Positions 8,659 to 16,397 of a DNA stretch of 64,000 nucleotides are shown one piece after another (positions within the stretch are counted from its first letter, which is position 1; every line of letters begins with the position of its first letter). The stretch lies in contig NZ_CP102247.1 of assembly GCF_024599655.1 (NCBI RefSeq), positions 3,844,001 to 3,908,000 of the forward strand, read 5' to 3'. The notes beneath the pieces are model-generated. The model ran no database searches. It was not told the DNA's origin and saw only the letters and a program-made list of their open reading frames with translations. The position numbers and the translations under genes are program-made. Source of the DNA: Enterobacter asburiae (GTDB lineage Bacteria > Pseudomonadota > Gammaproteobacteria > Enterobacterales > Enterobacteriaceae).

Positions 8659-9630
8659 TCACGCGAAGTGATCGTACCCTTTCCAGTCCAGCGTAACGGG
8701 CGCACCGTCTTTCACAAACTTCAGCCCTTCGCTCTCCGGCATAATCTGACCGATGCAGGTAAATTTCGCGCCGAGATGCGCTAACGCCACGTCCAGCGTT
8801 CCACGGTTGAGCTCTGGCACCGTGAAGCACAGCTCGTAGTCTTCACCACCGGACAGCGCCCAGCGCAGGGCCTGCTCAGGCTCTACATGGCGAAGCAGTT
8901 GCTCAGACAGGGGGAACAGATCCAGGTCAACGCGCGCACCGACGCCGCTGGCCTTCAGGATATGGCCAAGATCGGAGATCAGCCCGTCAGAGAGATCGAT
9001 AGCCGAGCTTGCCCGCTCGCGCAGCGCCTGGCCGTGCAAAATACGCGGTGTTGGCCGCAGATGGCGTTTCACCAAATACGCCGCATCATCAGCATCTACA
9101 ACCGTTAAACGGTTCTGAAGGATCGCCAGCCCAGCCGCGCTGTCGCCCGGCGTACCGGTCACGTAGATCCAGTCGCCGGGTTTTGCGCCTGAGCGCTTCA
9201 GCGCGCGGCCAAGCGGTACGTAGCCGTGGATCGCCAGCGTCATCGACAGCGGCCCGGCAGTGGTATCACCGCCAATCAGCTGCATATCGTAATAATTCAG
9301 CTGCTCAAACAGCGCGTCGCTAAAGGCTTCCAGCCAGGTTTCATCCACCTCTGGCAGGGTCAGGGCCAGCGTCAGCCACGCGGGATCGGCGCCCATCGCA
9401 GCCAGATCGCTGACGTTCACCGCCAGCGCTTTATACGCCAGATCGGCAGGATCGATATCCGGTAAGAAATGACGTCCGCACACCAGGGTATCGGTGCTGA
9501 TTGCCAGCGTCTGTTTTTCGGGAATATTGAGAAGTGCACAGTCATCGCCAATGCCGGTTTCAACATCAAGACGAGAGGTTCTGACACGGTCGAAATAACG
9601 GGCAATCAGGGAGAATTCGCCGCATGCCAT
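8659..9630 (-). CDS. thiL: Thiamine-monophosphate kinase
   Basis: 323 residues. ThiL phosphorylates thiamine monophosphate to the active diphosphate with ATP. It belongs to the PurM-like ATP-binding superfamily: the metal-binding GIGDDCALL lies at about residues 27-35, with TDTLV, LIGGDTT and the C-terminal SGGEDYEL motif. The C-terminus stops at DHFA, two residues earlier than E. coli ThiL as I recall it. The E. coli protein is followed by an overlapping pgpA, which is absent here. An intrinsic terminator separates thiL from nusB upstream, although thiL still needs a promoter or read-through. Confidence 0.96.
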   Translation of the reverse strand: MACGEFSLIARYFDRVRTSRLDVETGIGDDCALLNIPEKQTLAISTDTLVCGRHFLPDIDPADLAYKALAVNVSDLAAMGADPAWLTLALTLPEVDETWLEAFSDALFEQLNYYDMQLIGGDTTAGPLSMTLAIHGYVPLGRALKRSGAKPGDWIYVTGTPGDSAAGLAILQNRLTVVDADDAAYLVKRHLRPTPRILHGQALRERASSAIDLSDGLISDLGHILKASGVGARVDLDLFPLSEQLLRHVEPEQALRWALSGGEDYELCFTVPELNRGTLDVALAHLGAKFTCIGQIMPESEGLKFVKDGAPVTLDWKGYDHFA

Positions 9631-9657
9631 ACGTTATGCCTCAGCAAATAAAAGAAA

Positions 9658-9702
9658 AAACCGGAGCCGCACTGCCCGTCAGGCAATGCAGGACTCCGGT
9701 TT
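9658..9702 (-). terminator. Terminator between nusB and thiL
   Basis: Arms AAACCGGAG (9658-9666) and CTCCGGTTT (9694-9702). On the minus strand the stem is followed by TTTTTTC, so most transcripts from nrdR-ribD-ribE-nusB should end here before thiL. A second small stem (TTGCCTGACGGGCA) lies inside the loop. Confidence 0.75.
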
Positions 9703-9707
9703 GCGGA

Positions 9708-10127
9708 TCACTTTTTGTGGGGACGGATCGCAGGTGCTGCTTTATCAAGTACGCCGTTTACAAACTTGTGGCTGTCTTCAGCGCCGAAGGTTTTCGCCAG
9801 TTCGATCGCTTCGTTGATGGCCACTTTGTACGGCACATCATCACGTTTAGACAGCTCAAACAGCGCAATACGCAACACTGCTTTTTCTACCTGACCCAGC
9901 TCTTCGAGCAGACGGGACAGGTAAGGCTTCATCAGACCATCGAGATACGCGCTATTAGTCGCCACTCCCGACAGCAGTTCACGGAAGTACAGAACGTCAA
10001 CGTCTTTCACGTCCTGTTCTGACAGGAACTGGTATTCAACATCAGCGATGTCGTTCTGGGACAACTGCCAGGAGTAAAGTGCCTGGACGGCACATTCACG
10101 GGCGCGGCGACGAGCAGCAGGTTTCAC
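9708..10127 (-). CDS. nusB: Transcription antitermination factor NusB
   Basis: 139 residues with GTG start, as in E. coli. NusB pairs with ribosomal protein S10 (NusE) on boxA RNA and prevents premature termination in rRNA operons. The all-helical protein starts MKPAARRRAREC, an arginine-rich RNA-binding region. It lies 21 bases downstream of ribE and ends just before the hairpin terminator. The linkage with riboflavin genes is conserved in enterobacteria. Confidence 0.97.
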   Translation of the reverse strand: MKPAARRRARECAVQALYSWQLSQNDIADVEYQFLSEQDVKDVDVLYFRELLSGVATNSAYLDGLMKPYLSRLLEELGQVEKAVLRIALFELSKRDDVPYKVAINEAIELAKTFGAEDSHKFVNGVLDKAAPAIRPHKK

Positions 10128-10148
10128 GGAATTCCCCTTACAAAAAAA

Positions 10149-10619
10149 TCAGGCCTTGATGGCTTTCAATACATTGATCATTTCAAGCGCGGTCAGTGCA
10201 GCTTCTGCACCTTTGTTACCGGCTTTGGTGCCAGCACGTTCGATGGCTTGTTCAATACTTTCGGTAGTCAGCACGCCGAACGCGACAGGGATTTCAGCAT
10301 CCTGCGCAACGTGTGCCAGACCGTTGCTTGCACCGCCCGCAACGTATTCGAAGTGCGCAGTGCCGCCACGAATAACGGTACCCAGCGCAATCACCGCGTC
10401 GTATTTACCGGTTTTCGCCAGCGCGCCTGCCGCCAGTGGCAGTTCGTAAGCGCCTGGAACCCAAACAACGGTAATGTTGTCATCTTTAACCTGACCGATA
10501 CGTTTAAGGGCGTCAATCGCACCTTCCAGCAGGCTGTCGTTGATGAAGTTGTTGAAACGCGCAATGGTGATGGCGACGCGAGCGTCCGGGGTAGCTACAG
10601 CAGCTTCAATAATGTTCAT
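10149..10619 (-). CDS. ribE: 6,7-dimethyl-8-ribityllumazine synthase
   Basis: 156 residues, standard length. It condenses 3,4-dihydroxy-2-butanone 4-phosphate with the ribitylamino-pyrimidine made by RibD to form lumazine, the penultimate step of riboflavin synthesis; the enzyme assembles as a 60-subunit shell. Typical blocks are ITIARFNNFIND, VWVPGAYELPLAA, ALGTVIRGGTAHFEYV and GVLTTE. It is also called ribH in other species. It lies between ribD (87 bases upstream) and nusB. Confidence 0.97.
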   Translation of the reverse strand: MNIIEAAVATPDARVAITIARFNNFINDSLLEGAIDALKRIGQVKDDNITVVWVPGAYELPLAAGALAKTGKYDAVIALGTVIRGGTAHFEYVAGGASNGLAHVAQDAEIPVAFGVLTTESIEQAIERAGTKAGNKGAEAALTALEMINVLKAIKA

Positions 10620-10706
10620 ACTCTTCCTTTACGGGTTCATTTGGCCCCGCAGGGGGGCGGATTTTATCATAATACTTTGCGCACTGCTTCCCTATTTCAG
10701 GAGCAA

Positions 10707-11810
10707 TTACGCTGTCGTTAAGTGGAGGCAGACATCCGGACCCACCGGACGAATCTCGCTGAATTTGAGTTGTGGTGCGTCGACCAGTTTTTCAAGGCCA
10801 GGCAGCACAAACAGGCCGCGCGCATCGTGCCCTAACAGTTTAGGCGCAACGTAAACAATCAGTTCATCCACCAGCCCGGCCTGTAAGAGCGCACCGGCGA
10901 GCGTTGGCCCGGCTTCGACCCAGATGCTGTTCACCTGCTGCTTGCCGAGCAGCATCATCAGCACCACCAGATCCAGATGACCGTTATGCTCCGGCACCAT
11001 AATGCTGCGCACGCCTTCCGGCCATTCACGCGTATCTTCTTTGGTGCGGGCAATCCAGGTTTCACCGGGCTGCTGGACGATGCGGTGCTCCGGCGTCACC
11101 CGGTTGTGGCTATCAATGACAATACGCAGCGGCTGACGCAGGTTTTCCTGCGGGTAAAGCGCCTGGGTATCGGCATTCAATTCGTCCCAGCGCACGGTCA
11201 TGGCCGGGTCGTCAGCCAGAACGGTTTCACTGCTGGTGAGGATAGCATGGCTTTGCGCGCGCAGACGTTGCACATCGCGCCTTGCCTGCGGCGAGGTTAC
11301 CCACTGGCTTTCGCCGTTTGCCATCGCCGTACGACCGTCCAGCGAGGCACCCAGCTTGAGCTGAATATACGGGAACCCCGTGCGCATGCGCTTCAGAAAG
11401 CCTTTGTTGATCGCTTCCGCGTCCTGCATCATCAGCCCATGGCTGACGTCAATGCCTTCCTGCTGCAGGCGGTACAGACCGCGTCCGGCCACCTGCGGAT
11501 TCGGGTCCTGCATCGACGCGACCACGCGTGAAACGCCTGCTGCAATCAGCGCTTCGCAGCACGGCGGCGTCCGCCCGTGATGGCTGCAGGGCTCCAGCGT
11601 GACGTAGGCTGTGGCACCGCACGCCTTCTCACCGGCCATGCGCAGCGCATGAACCTCGGCATGCGGCTCGCCGGCACGATAGTGAAACCCCTCCCCCACG
11701 ATCTCGCCATCTTTAACAATAACGCACCCGACGTTCGGGTTGGGATGGGTGGTAAAACGACCGCGCTGCGCCAGCTTCATGGCTCTCGCCATGTAAATCT
11801 CATCCTGCAT
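10707..11810 (-). CDS. ribD: Bifunctional pyrimidine deaminase/reductase RibD
   Basis: 367 residues from MQDEIYMARA; an upstream in-frame extension would run into nrdR and is unlike the family. The N-terminal zinc deaminase domain shows HAEVHAL (about residue 50) and PCSHHGRTPPC (about 74-84). The C-terminal NADPH-dependent reductase domain includes KLGASLDGRTA and SIWVEAGPTLAGALL. It catalyses two consecutive riboflavin steps. Only four bases separate it from nrdR, so they are co-transcribed. Confidence 0.97.
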   Translation of the reverse strand: MQDEIYMARAMKLAQRGRFTTHPNPNVGCVIVKDGEIVGEGFHYRAGEPHAEVHALRMAGEKACGATAYVTLEPCSHHGRTPPCCEALIAAGVSRVVASMQDPNPQVAGRGLYRLQQEGIDVSHGLMMQDAEAINKGFLKRMRTGFPYIQLKLGASLDGRTAMANGESQWVTSPQARRDVQRLRAQSHAILTSSETVLADDPAMTVRWDELNADTQALYPQENLRQPLRIVIDSHNRVTPEHRIVQQPGETWIARTKEDTREWPEGVRSIMVPEHNGHLDLVVLMMLLGKQQVNSIWVEAGPTLAGALLQAGLVDELIVYVAPKLLGHDARGLFVLPGLEKLVDAPQLKFSEIRPVGPDVCLHLTTA

Positions 11811-11814
11811 GAGC

Positions 11815-12264
11815 TTAATCCTGTAAGCGGGCGATCTCTTCGCCAAACTCTTTGATGTCTTCGAAACTGCGGTAGACCGAGGCGAAGCGGATATAGGCGA
11901 CCTTATCGAGCTTTTTCAGCTGCTCCATCACCAGGTTGCCGATCATTTTGCTCGGCACTTCACGCTCGCCCAAACCACGAAGGTAAGATTTTATGTGGTT
12001 TAACGCCATCTCAACGTCGTCCGCACTGACGGGACGTTTCTCGAGGGCCTTCAGCATCCCGCTGCGGAGTTTCTCTTCGTTAAACGGCTCGCGCACGTCG
12101 TTACTTTTTACCACGCGCGGCATTACCAGCTCTGCAACCTCAAAGGTCGTGAAACGCTCGTTGCACACCAGACACTGCCGACGACGGCGTACGGATGACC
12201 CTTCGCCCACAAGACGAGAGTCGATGACTTTGGTATCCACAGCGGAGCAGAATGGGCAATGCAT
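11815..12264 (-). CDS. nrdR: Ribonucleotide reductase repressor NrdR
   Basis: 149 residues. A zinc-ribbon DNA-binding domain with CPFC (residues 3-6) and CLVC (about 31-34) is followed by an ATP-cone domain that senses ATP and dATP. NrdR represses ribonucleotide reductase operons when dATP is plentiful. It is the first gene of the nrdR-ribD-ribE-nusB unit. Divergent yajI starts 152 bases away. Confidence 0.97.
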   Translation of the reverse strand: MHCPFCSAVDTKVIDSRLVGEGSSVRRRRQCLVCNERFTTFEVAELVMPRVVKSNDVREPFNEEKLRSGMLKALEKRPVSADDVEMALNHIKSYLRGLGEREVPSKMIGNLVMEQLKKLDKVAYIRFASVYRSFEDIKEFGEEIARLQD

Positions 12265-12416
12265 ACGGTATCCCTGTTATCCGGTTAACTGATTTTCATT
12301 TTACCCTGATCTGGCCTGACAACAAAGGAAGAGCTTTTTGAGACAAAGGATCTATGTCTGACACGACGATGCTGGCTACCATTAGGACGATCCGTTATTT
12401 CAAGGAAATAAACGCA

Positions 12417-12956
12417 ATGACAAGACGTTACCTGAAAATTTTGCTGGTGGGGAGCCTCTTCACCCTTAGCGCCTGTGCACAGCAAACCGAAGTCCGTCAG
12501 ATGAAACAGAGCGTGAATACGCTCAATACGGCGATGGACAAACTGAACAAAGAAACGGTGAAGATCACCCAGCAAAACGCGCTGAATGCCAAATCCAGCA
12601 GCGGGGTTTATCTCCTGCCGGGAGCGAATACGCCTGCGCGGCTCAATAGCCAGATTGGCACGTTAAAGATGTCTCTGGTGAACGTGGCGGCGAATGCAGA
12701 TGGTACTCGCGCAACATTACGCATTCAGGGCGAGTCCAACGATCCGCTGCCAGCCTTCAGCGGCACCGTCGAATGGGGACAGATCCAGGGCACCACGGAG
12801 AGCTATCAGGAGGTGAATGTTAACAGTCAGCTGTTCACCGCACCGGCCAGCGTGCTGGCTCCAAGCGATGTTGACATTCCGCTGCAGCTTAACGGACTCA
12901 CTCCGGAGCAGTTAGGTTTTATCCGAATTCACGATATCCAGCCCGCCGCGCAGTAA
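12417..12956 (+). CDS. yajI: Lipoprotein YajI (DUF3251)
   Basis: 179 residues from MTRRYLKILL, with AAGGAAAT upstream; an earlier in-frame ATG has no ribosome site. A lipoprotein signal ends in LSAC with the acylated cysteine at about residue 19. It is followed by a short coiled-coil-like stretch (VRQMKQSVNTLNTAMDKLN) that recalls Lpp-type repeats, then a soluble domain. Position and length match E. coli YajI, whose function is unknown. A strong hairpin follows the stop. Confidence 0.9.
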   Translation: MTRRYLKILLVGSLFTLSACAQQTEVRQMKQSVNTLNTAMDKLNKETVKITQQNALNAKSSSGVYLLPGANTPARLNSQIGTLKMSLVNVAANADGTRATLRIQGESNDPLPAFSGTVEWGQIQGTTESYQEVNVNSQLFTAPASVLAPSDVDIPLQLNGLTPEQLGFIRIHDIQPAAQ

Positions 12957-12964
12957 CCCCCCTT

Positions 12965-12992
12965 TTAGCGGAGTGCAATGTCACTCCGCTAA
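12965..12992 (+). terminator. Hairpin after yajI
   Basis: Perfect 11-bp stem TTAGCGGAGTG/CACTCCGCTAA with a six-base loop. The following CATTTACATTT is only weakly U-rich, so termination is probable rather than certain. Confidence 0.6.
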
Positions 12993-13063
12993 CATTTACA
13001 TTTCGTATGGATTGGCAACATAAATGATTGCCGCTACAATCCCGGCCGTTTAAAGTACGCAAA

Positions 13064-13138
13064 CGTGAACGCAATCGATTACGCATGTGAGAGATATGTG
13101 AAACAACACATATTTTTGTGAGCAAGGATTCCTATAAT
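13064..13138 (+). promoter_or_regulatory. tsx promoter region: -10 TATAAT and two CRP-like sites
   Basis: TATAAT at 13133-13138 has no good -35, as expected for an activated promoter. TGTGA-N6-ACATA (13097-13112) is centred near -40.5, and CGTGA-N6-TCGAT (13064-13079) near -73.5, one 33-bp phase apart. E. coli tsx P2 is known to use two CRP sites at about these distances, with CytR bound between them. Inference from motif and spacing. Confidence 0.6.
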
Positions 13139-13223
13139 AGGCTCCGCAGAAACACGAAATATTTTGATACGCAAATCGCGCATTTTTCACTCCCGGAAGG
13201 GAATTTCAATCAGTGGCATGATT

Positions 13224-14102
13224 ATGAAAAAAACATTACTCGCAGCTGGCGCTGTACTGGCACTCTCCTCTTCTTTCACTGTTAACGCAGCGGAAAACGA
13301 TAAACCACAATACCTCTCCGACTGGTGGCACCAGAGCGTTAACGTGGTCGGCAGCTACCACACCCGTTTCGGACCTCAGATCCGCAACGATACCTACCTG
13401 GAGTACGAAGCATTCGCCAAGAAAGACTGGTTTGATTTCTATGGCTATATGGATGCCCCGGTCTTCTTTGGTGGTAACTCTCAGGCAAAAGGTATCTGGA
13501 ACCACGGTTCTCCTCTGTTCATGGAGATCGAGCCGCGCTTCTCCATCGACAAGCTGACCGGTACCGACCTGAGCTTCGGTCCGTTCAAAGAGTGGTACTT
13601 CGCGAACAACTATATCTACGACATGGGCCGCAACGAGTCCGGTCGTCAGAGCACCTGGTATATGGGTCTGGGTACGGACATCGACACTGGCCTGCCAATG
13701 AGCCTGTCCATGAACGTCTATGCTAAATACCAGTGGCAGAACTATGGTGCCGAAAACCAGAATGAGTGGGATGGCTATCGTTTCAAAGTGAAATACTTTG
13801 TGCCAATCACTCAGCTGTGGGGCGGTAACCTGAGCTACATCGGCTTCACCAACTTCGACTGGGGTTCAGATCTGGGCGATAAGAGCGGTTACGCTGAAAA
13901 CGGCATCAAGCAGCGCACCAACAATTCCATCGCTTCCAGCCACATTCTGGCGTTGAACTACGATCACTGGCACTACTCTGTCGTGGCACGTTACTGGCAC
14001 AACGGCGGCCAGTGGAACGACGACGCGAAACTGGTGTGGATGAACGAAAACGTCCGCTCTACTGGCTGGGGTGGTTACCTGGTTGTGGGTTATAACTTCT
14101 AA
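13224..14102 (+). CDS. tsx: Nucleoside-specific channel-forming protein Tsx
   Basis: 292 residues from MKKTLLAAGAVL, with a classic Sec signal peptide ending NAA (about residue 22). It is a 12-stranded outer-membrane beta-barrel that lets nucleosides and deoxynucleosides enter; in E. coli it is also the receptor of phage T6 and colicin K. The C-terminus ends VVGYNF with the terminal Phe needed for barrel insertion. A longer in-frame start at 13164 would spoil the signal peptide. The promoter region carries CRP-like sites. Confidence 0.97.
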   Translation: MKKTLLAAGAVLALSSSFTVNAAENDKPQYLSDWWHQSVNVVGSYHTRFGPQIRNDTYLEYEAFAKKDWFDFYGYMDAPVFFGGNSQAKGIWNHGSPLFMEIEPRFSIDKLTGTDLSFGPFKEWYFANNYIYDMGRNESGRQSTWYMGLGTDIDTGLPMSLSMNVYAKYQWQNYGAENQNEWDGYRFKVKYFVPITQLWGGNLSYIGFTNFDWGSDLGDKSGYAENGIKQRTNNSIASSHILALNYDHWHYSVVARYWHNGGQWNDDAKLVWMNENVRSTGWGGYLVVGYNF

Positions 14103-14115
14103 CCTTGTGGTTGAT

Positions 14116-14186
14116 GCCGGGTGGCGGCTACGCCTTACCCGGCCTACAAAACCTGTAGGCCCGTGCAAGCGCAGCGAGGCCGGGCA
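14116..14186. repeat. BIME: REP unit plus degenerate inverted unit downstream of tsx
   Basis: A standard unit GCCGGGTGGCGGC...CCCGGCCTAC at 14116-14147 and a diverged inverted unit at 14154-14186 (GTAGGCCCGTGCAAGCGCAGCGAGGCCGGGC). Confidence 0.88.
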
Positions 14187-14214
14187 AAAAAGTCAGCTCA
14201 AGAGCTGGCTTTTT
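14185..14214. terminator. Bidirectional terminator between tsx and the WYL regulator gene
   Basis: AAAAAAGTCAGCTC-aa-GAGCTGGCTTTTTA, with A-run and T-run on either side. The T-run overlaps the stop codon of the WYL regulator gene on the minus strand. Confidence 0.78.
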
Positions 14215-14893
14215 ACTGCTTAACCTTCCGCAAAAAATCTGCCAGAGACCTGTCCGCACTCTCGCTAAACCGCCTCTCCGTCTGCACAATATTGAGGCAC
14301 CGGTCGAGCCGGAAACAGCGATAGTCATCACGCCGTTCGCACCACGCCGCCAGCAGCCAGCGCTCCCCCCAAAAGAACAGCCCCAGCGGCTGAACCTCAC
14401 GCTTTGAGAGTTGCCCGGCTTCATCACGGTAATGCAGCGCCAGTACTCGCTGGGCGGAAATCGCCTGATGGATCCTGTCAAAATCGCTGCGGGAGTGGCT
14501 TTGCATGCAAAAATCCGGGGCGTAGATCCGCGTCTGCTCCGCCTTTCGACGACTCTCCTCGGGCAGGATAGCCAGCACCTTCTCCTGAGCCGACTCCAGC
14601 TCGCGCGATAGCGATTCCCCTCCCCAGGTTTTGAGCAGGCGAATCGCGACGATCAGCGCCTCTGACTCCTTATTTGTCAGCATCAGCGGCGGCAGGTCAA
14701 AACCCGACATTAGCCGATATCCGCTCCCCGCCTCACCTTCCACCGGCACGCCGGAAAGCGACAGGTCGCGGATATCGCGGTAGACCGTGCGCTCGGACAC
14801 GCCAAGCCGGTCCGCCAGATGCGCTGCCGTTGTCAGACGCCTGCCCCGCAGGATCTGCACAATCTGAAACAAACGGTCAGCGCGTCGGGTCAT
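14213..14893 (-). CDS. YafY-type transcriptional regulator (HTH + WYL domain)
   Basis: 226 residues. The N-terminal winged helix-turn-helix of the HTH_11/DeoR-like type spans about 1-60 (TTAAHLADRLGVSERTVYRDI). A linker follows, then a C-terminal WYL ligand-sensing domain whose family triplet is changed here (LFFWGERWLLAAW, about 175-187). Such proteins are one-component regulators of unknown ligand. The gene starts 14 bases after a VOC-family gene, in one operon with it. A perfect palindrome with extra half-sites upstream is a likely operator. E. coli has yajD in this position, so the pair is a lineage-specific insertion or replacement. Confidence 0.85.
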   Translation of the reverse strand: MTRRADRLFQIVQILRGRRLTTAAHLADRLGVSERTVYRDIRDLSLSGVPVEGEAGSGYRLMSGFDLPPLMLTNKESEALIVAIRLLKTWGGESLSRELESAQEKVLAILPEESRRKAEQTRIYAPDFCMQSHSRSDFDRIHQAISAQRVLALHYRDEAGQLSKREVQPLGLFFWGERWLLAAWCERRDDYRCFRLDRCLNIVQTERRFSESADRSLADFLRKVKQ

Positions 14894-14907
14894 ATCTTAT
14901 TCCGCTC

Positions 14908-15273
14908 TCAGGCAGGTTGATGGAGGCCGACGCGGTTACCCTCGCTGTCGGTAAACAATGCGATCGTGCCAATGCCATGCGGCAGTTCCAGCGGGCCAAA
15001 CACGCACTCGCCGCCCGCAGAGGCGATGCGATCGAGCGTGGCCGCCAGATTGTCAGTATGCAGGTAAATAATAGCGCCCTGCAAAGACGGTGTAACGCCG
15101 TCAAATTTTGCCAGCGCCCCGCCGGTATACGGATCCTCATGCGGGAAAACGGCCAGCTCCGCGCAGTCCATTTTCTCGCGACGCAGCGCGAGCTGCATCA
15201 CTGGCTCATAAAATTTGATAGCGCGATCCATATCCGCGACCGGAATTTCAAACCAGTTAATGACGCTTTTCAT
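14908..15273 (-). CDS. VOC (glyoxalase/bleomycin resistance-like) family protein
   Basis: 121 residues, one vicinal-oxygen-chelate module pair (beta-alpha-beta-beta-beta). It opens MKSVINWFEIPVADMDRAIKFYE, typical of PhnB/YaeR-like small VOC proteins, and ends FTDSEGNRVGLH, the usual C-terminal metal-site segment. The substrate cannot be told from sequence. AGGAGG lies just upstream of the ATG. It is the first gene of a two-gene operon with the WYL regulator. Confidence 0.85.
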   Translation of the reverse strand: MKSVINWFEIPVADMDRAIKFYEPVMQLALRREKMDCAELAVFPHEDPYTGGALAKFDGVTPSLQGAIIYLHTDNLAATLDRIASAGGECVFGPLELPHGIGTIALFTDSEGNRVGLHQPA

Positions 15274-15278
15274 ACATC

Positions 15279-15357
15279 CTCCTGACTGTTGTTTGGGTTC
15301 AGAAGGAGTCTACGACAGGGCTCCTGACAGCATACTGTCAGGAGTGTTTGTCAGGAG
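15279..15357 (-). promoter_or_regulatory. Palindromic operator candidate upstream of the VOC/WYL operon
   Basis: Perfect inverted repeat CTCCTGACAG-cata-CTGTCAGGAG (15321-15344). A third half-site TGTCAGGAG lies at 15349-15357, and a near copy CTCCTGACTG (15279-15288) overlaps the VOC ribosome site. A -10-like TATGCT on the minus strand falls inside the palindrome. It is the best candidate for the binding site of the WYL regulator. Confidence 0.6.
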
Positions 15358-15367
15358 CAGATAAAAA

Positions 15368-15393
15368 AAATCCCGGTCAACCGACCGGGATTT
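15368..15393 (-). terminator. Terminator after secF
   Basis: Stem AAATCCCGGTC/GACCGGGATTT; on the minus strand it is followed by a run of eight T. It ends the yajC-secD-secF unit and insulates the downstream VOC/WYL operon. Confidence 0.9.
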
Positions 15394-15415
15394 CGATAAC
15401 GCGCTAAACGTCGCC

Positions 15416-16387
15416 TTACGGCAGAATGGACGGCTGATCCGCCCCTTCTTTCTCGACTTTCTGCTGGAGCAGGTGCTCGCGCTTCATGCCGAGTTTCAGT
15501 GCCAGTGCGGACGCGACGTAGATAGAAGACGCCGTACCGATGGTGACACCAATCAGCATGGTCAGCGAGAAGCCTTCCAGTACCGGGCCACCGAAGAGAT
15601 AGAGCATCAGGATAACCATTAAGGTCGTTCCGGATGTGATCAATGTACGGTGCAGCGTCTGGGTCAACGACACGTTAAAGATTTCATACGGCGTACCGCG
15701 ACGGATCTTACGGAAGTTTTCACGAATACGGTCAGATACCACGATACTGTCGTTCAGTGAGTAACCGATAACGGACATCAGGGATGCCACAATCGTCAGG
15801 TCAATCTCAATGTGGAACAGCGACAGTACGCCCATGGTGATCACCACGTCGTGCGCAAGAGCGATAACCACACCTGCCGCCAGGCGCCACTCGAAGCGGA
15901 AGCCAACGTAGATCAGGATGGAGATCAGCGCCACCATCAGCGCCATCGCACCGGTTTGCGCCAGATCCGCGCCCACACTCGGGCCGACGAACTCAATACG
16001 CTTCACCGCCGCATTCTGGCTGGTCGATTCGTTGATGACGTTCAGAACCTTGCTACCCAGCTCCTGGCTGCCGTTGGCATCGTGTACCGGAGGCATACGC
16101 ACCATGATGTCGCGGCTGCTGCCGAAGTTTTGCAGCAGCGGCTCTTCAAAGCCCGCTTTCTGCAGCGATTCGCGCATCTGGTCCATATCGATCGGTTTTT
16201 CCAGGGAGATTTCAATTACCGTACCACCGGTAAAATCGAGACCCCAGTTAAAGCCTTTCACGCCCATAATGACGATGGACAGAATCAGCAGAAAACCTGA
16301 AATGCCGAAGGCCCAGTAGTCCCAGCGCATAAAGTCCCAGACTTTACGGCCGTGGTTTAATTGTTCAACAGTATATTCCTGTGCCAC
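15416..16387 (-). CDS. secF: Protein translocase subunit SecF
   Basis: 323 residues, six membrane segments of the RND-like fold with the conserved start GLDFTGGT after the first segment. With SecD and YajC it forms an inner-membrane complex that uses the proton motive force to complete export of proteins through SecYEG. The gap to secD is ten bases, so the genes are co-transcribed. A strong terminator follows. Confidence 0.97.
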   Translation of the reverse strand: MAQEYTVEQLNHGRKVWDFMRWDYWAFGISGFLLILSIVIMGVKGFNWGLDFTGGTVIEISLEKPIDMDQMRESLQKAGFEEPLLQNFGSSRDIMVRMPPVHDANGSQELGSKVLNVINESTSQNAAVKRIEFVGPSVGADLAQTGAMALMVALISILIYVGFRFEWRLAAGVVIALAHDVVITMGVLSLFHIEIDLTIVASLMSVIGYSLNDSIVVSDRIRENFRKIRRGTPYEIFNVSLTQTLHRTLITSGTTLMVILMLYLFGGPVLEGFSLTMLIGVTIGTASSIYVASALALKLGMKREHLLQQKVEKEGADQPSILP

Positions 16388-16397
16388 AACGCACTCC

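Noticed and set aside
8558..8660. A decayed pgpA pseudogene
   Set aside because: I looked for PgpA-like residues in all frames and found only REP sequence; a clean absence, not a relic.
13094..13113. Palindrome ATATGTG-N6-CACATAT as a standard CRP site before tsx
   Set aside because: The TGTG/CACA spacing is six, not the eight of a CRP site; the alternative register TGTGA-N6-ACATA was used instead.
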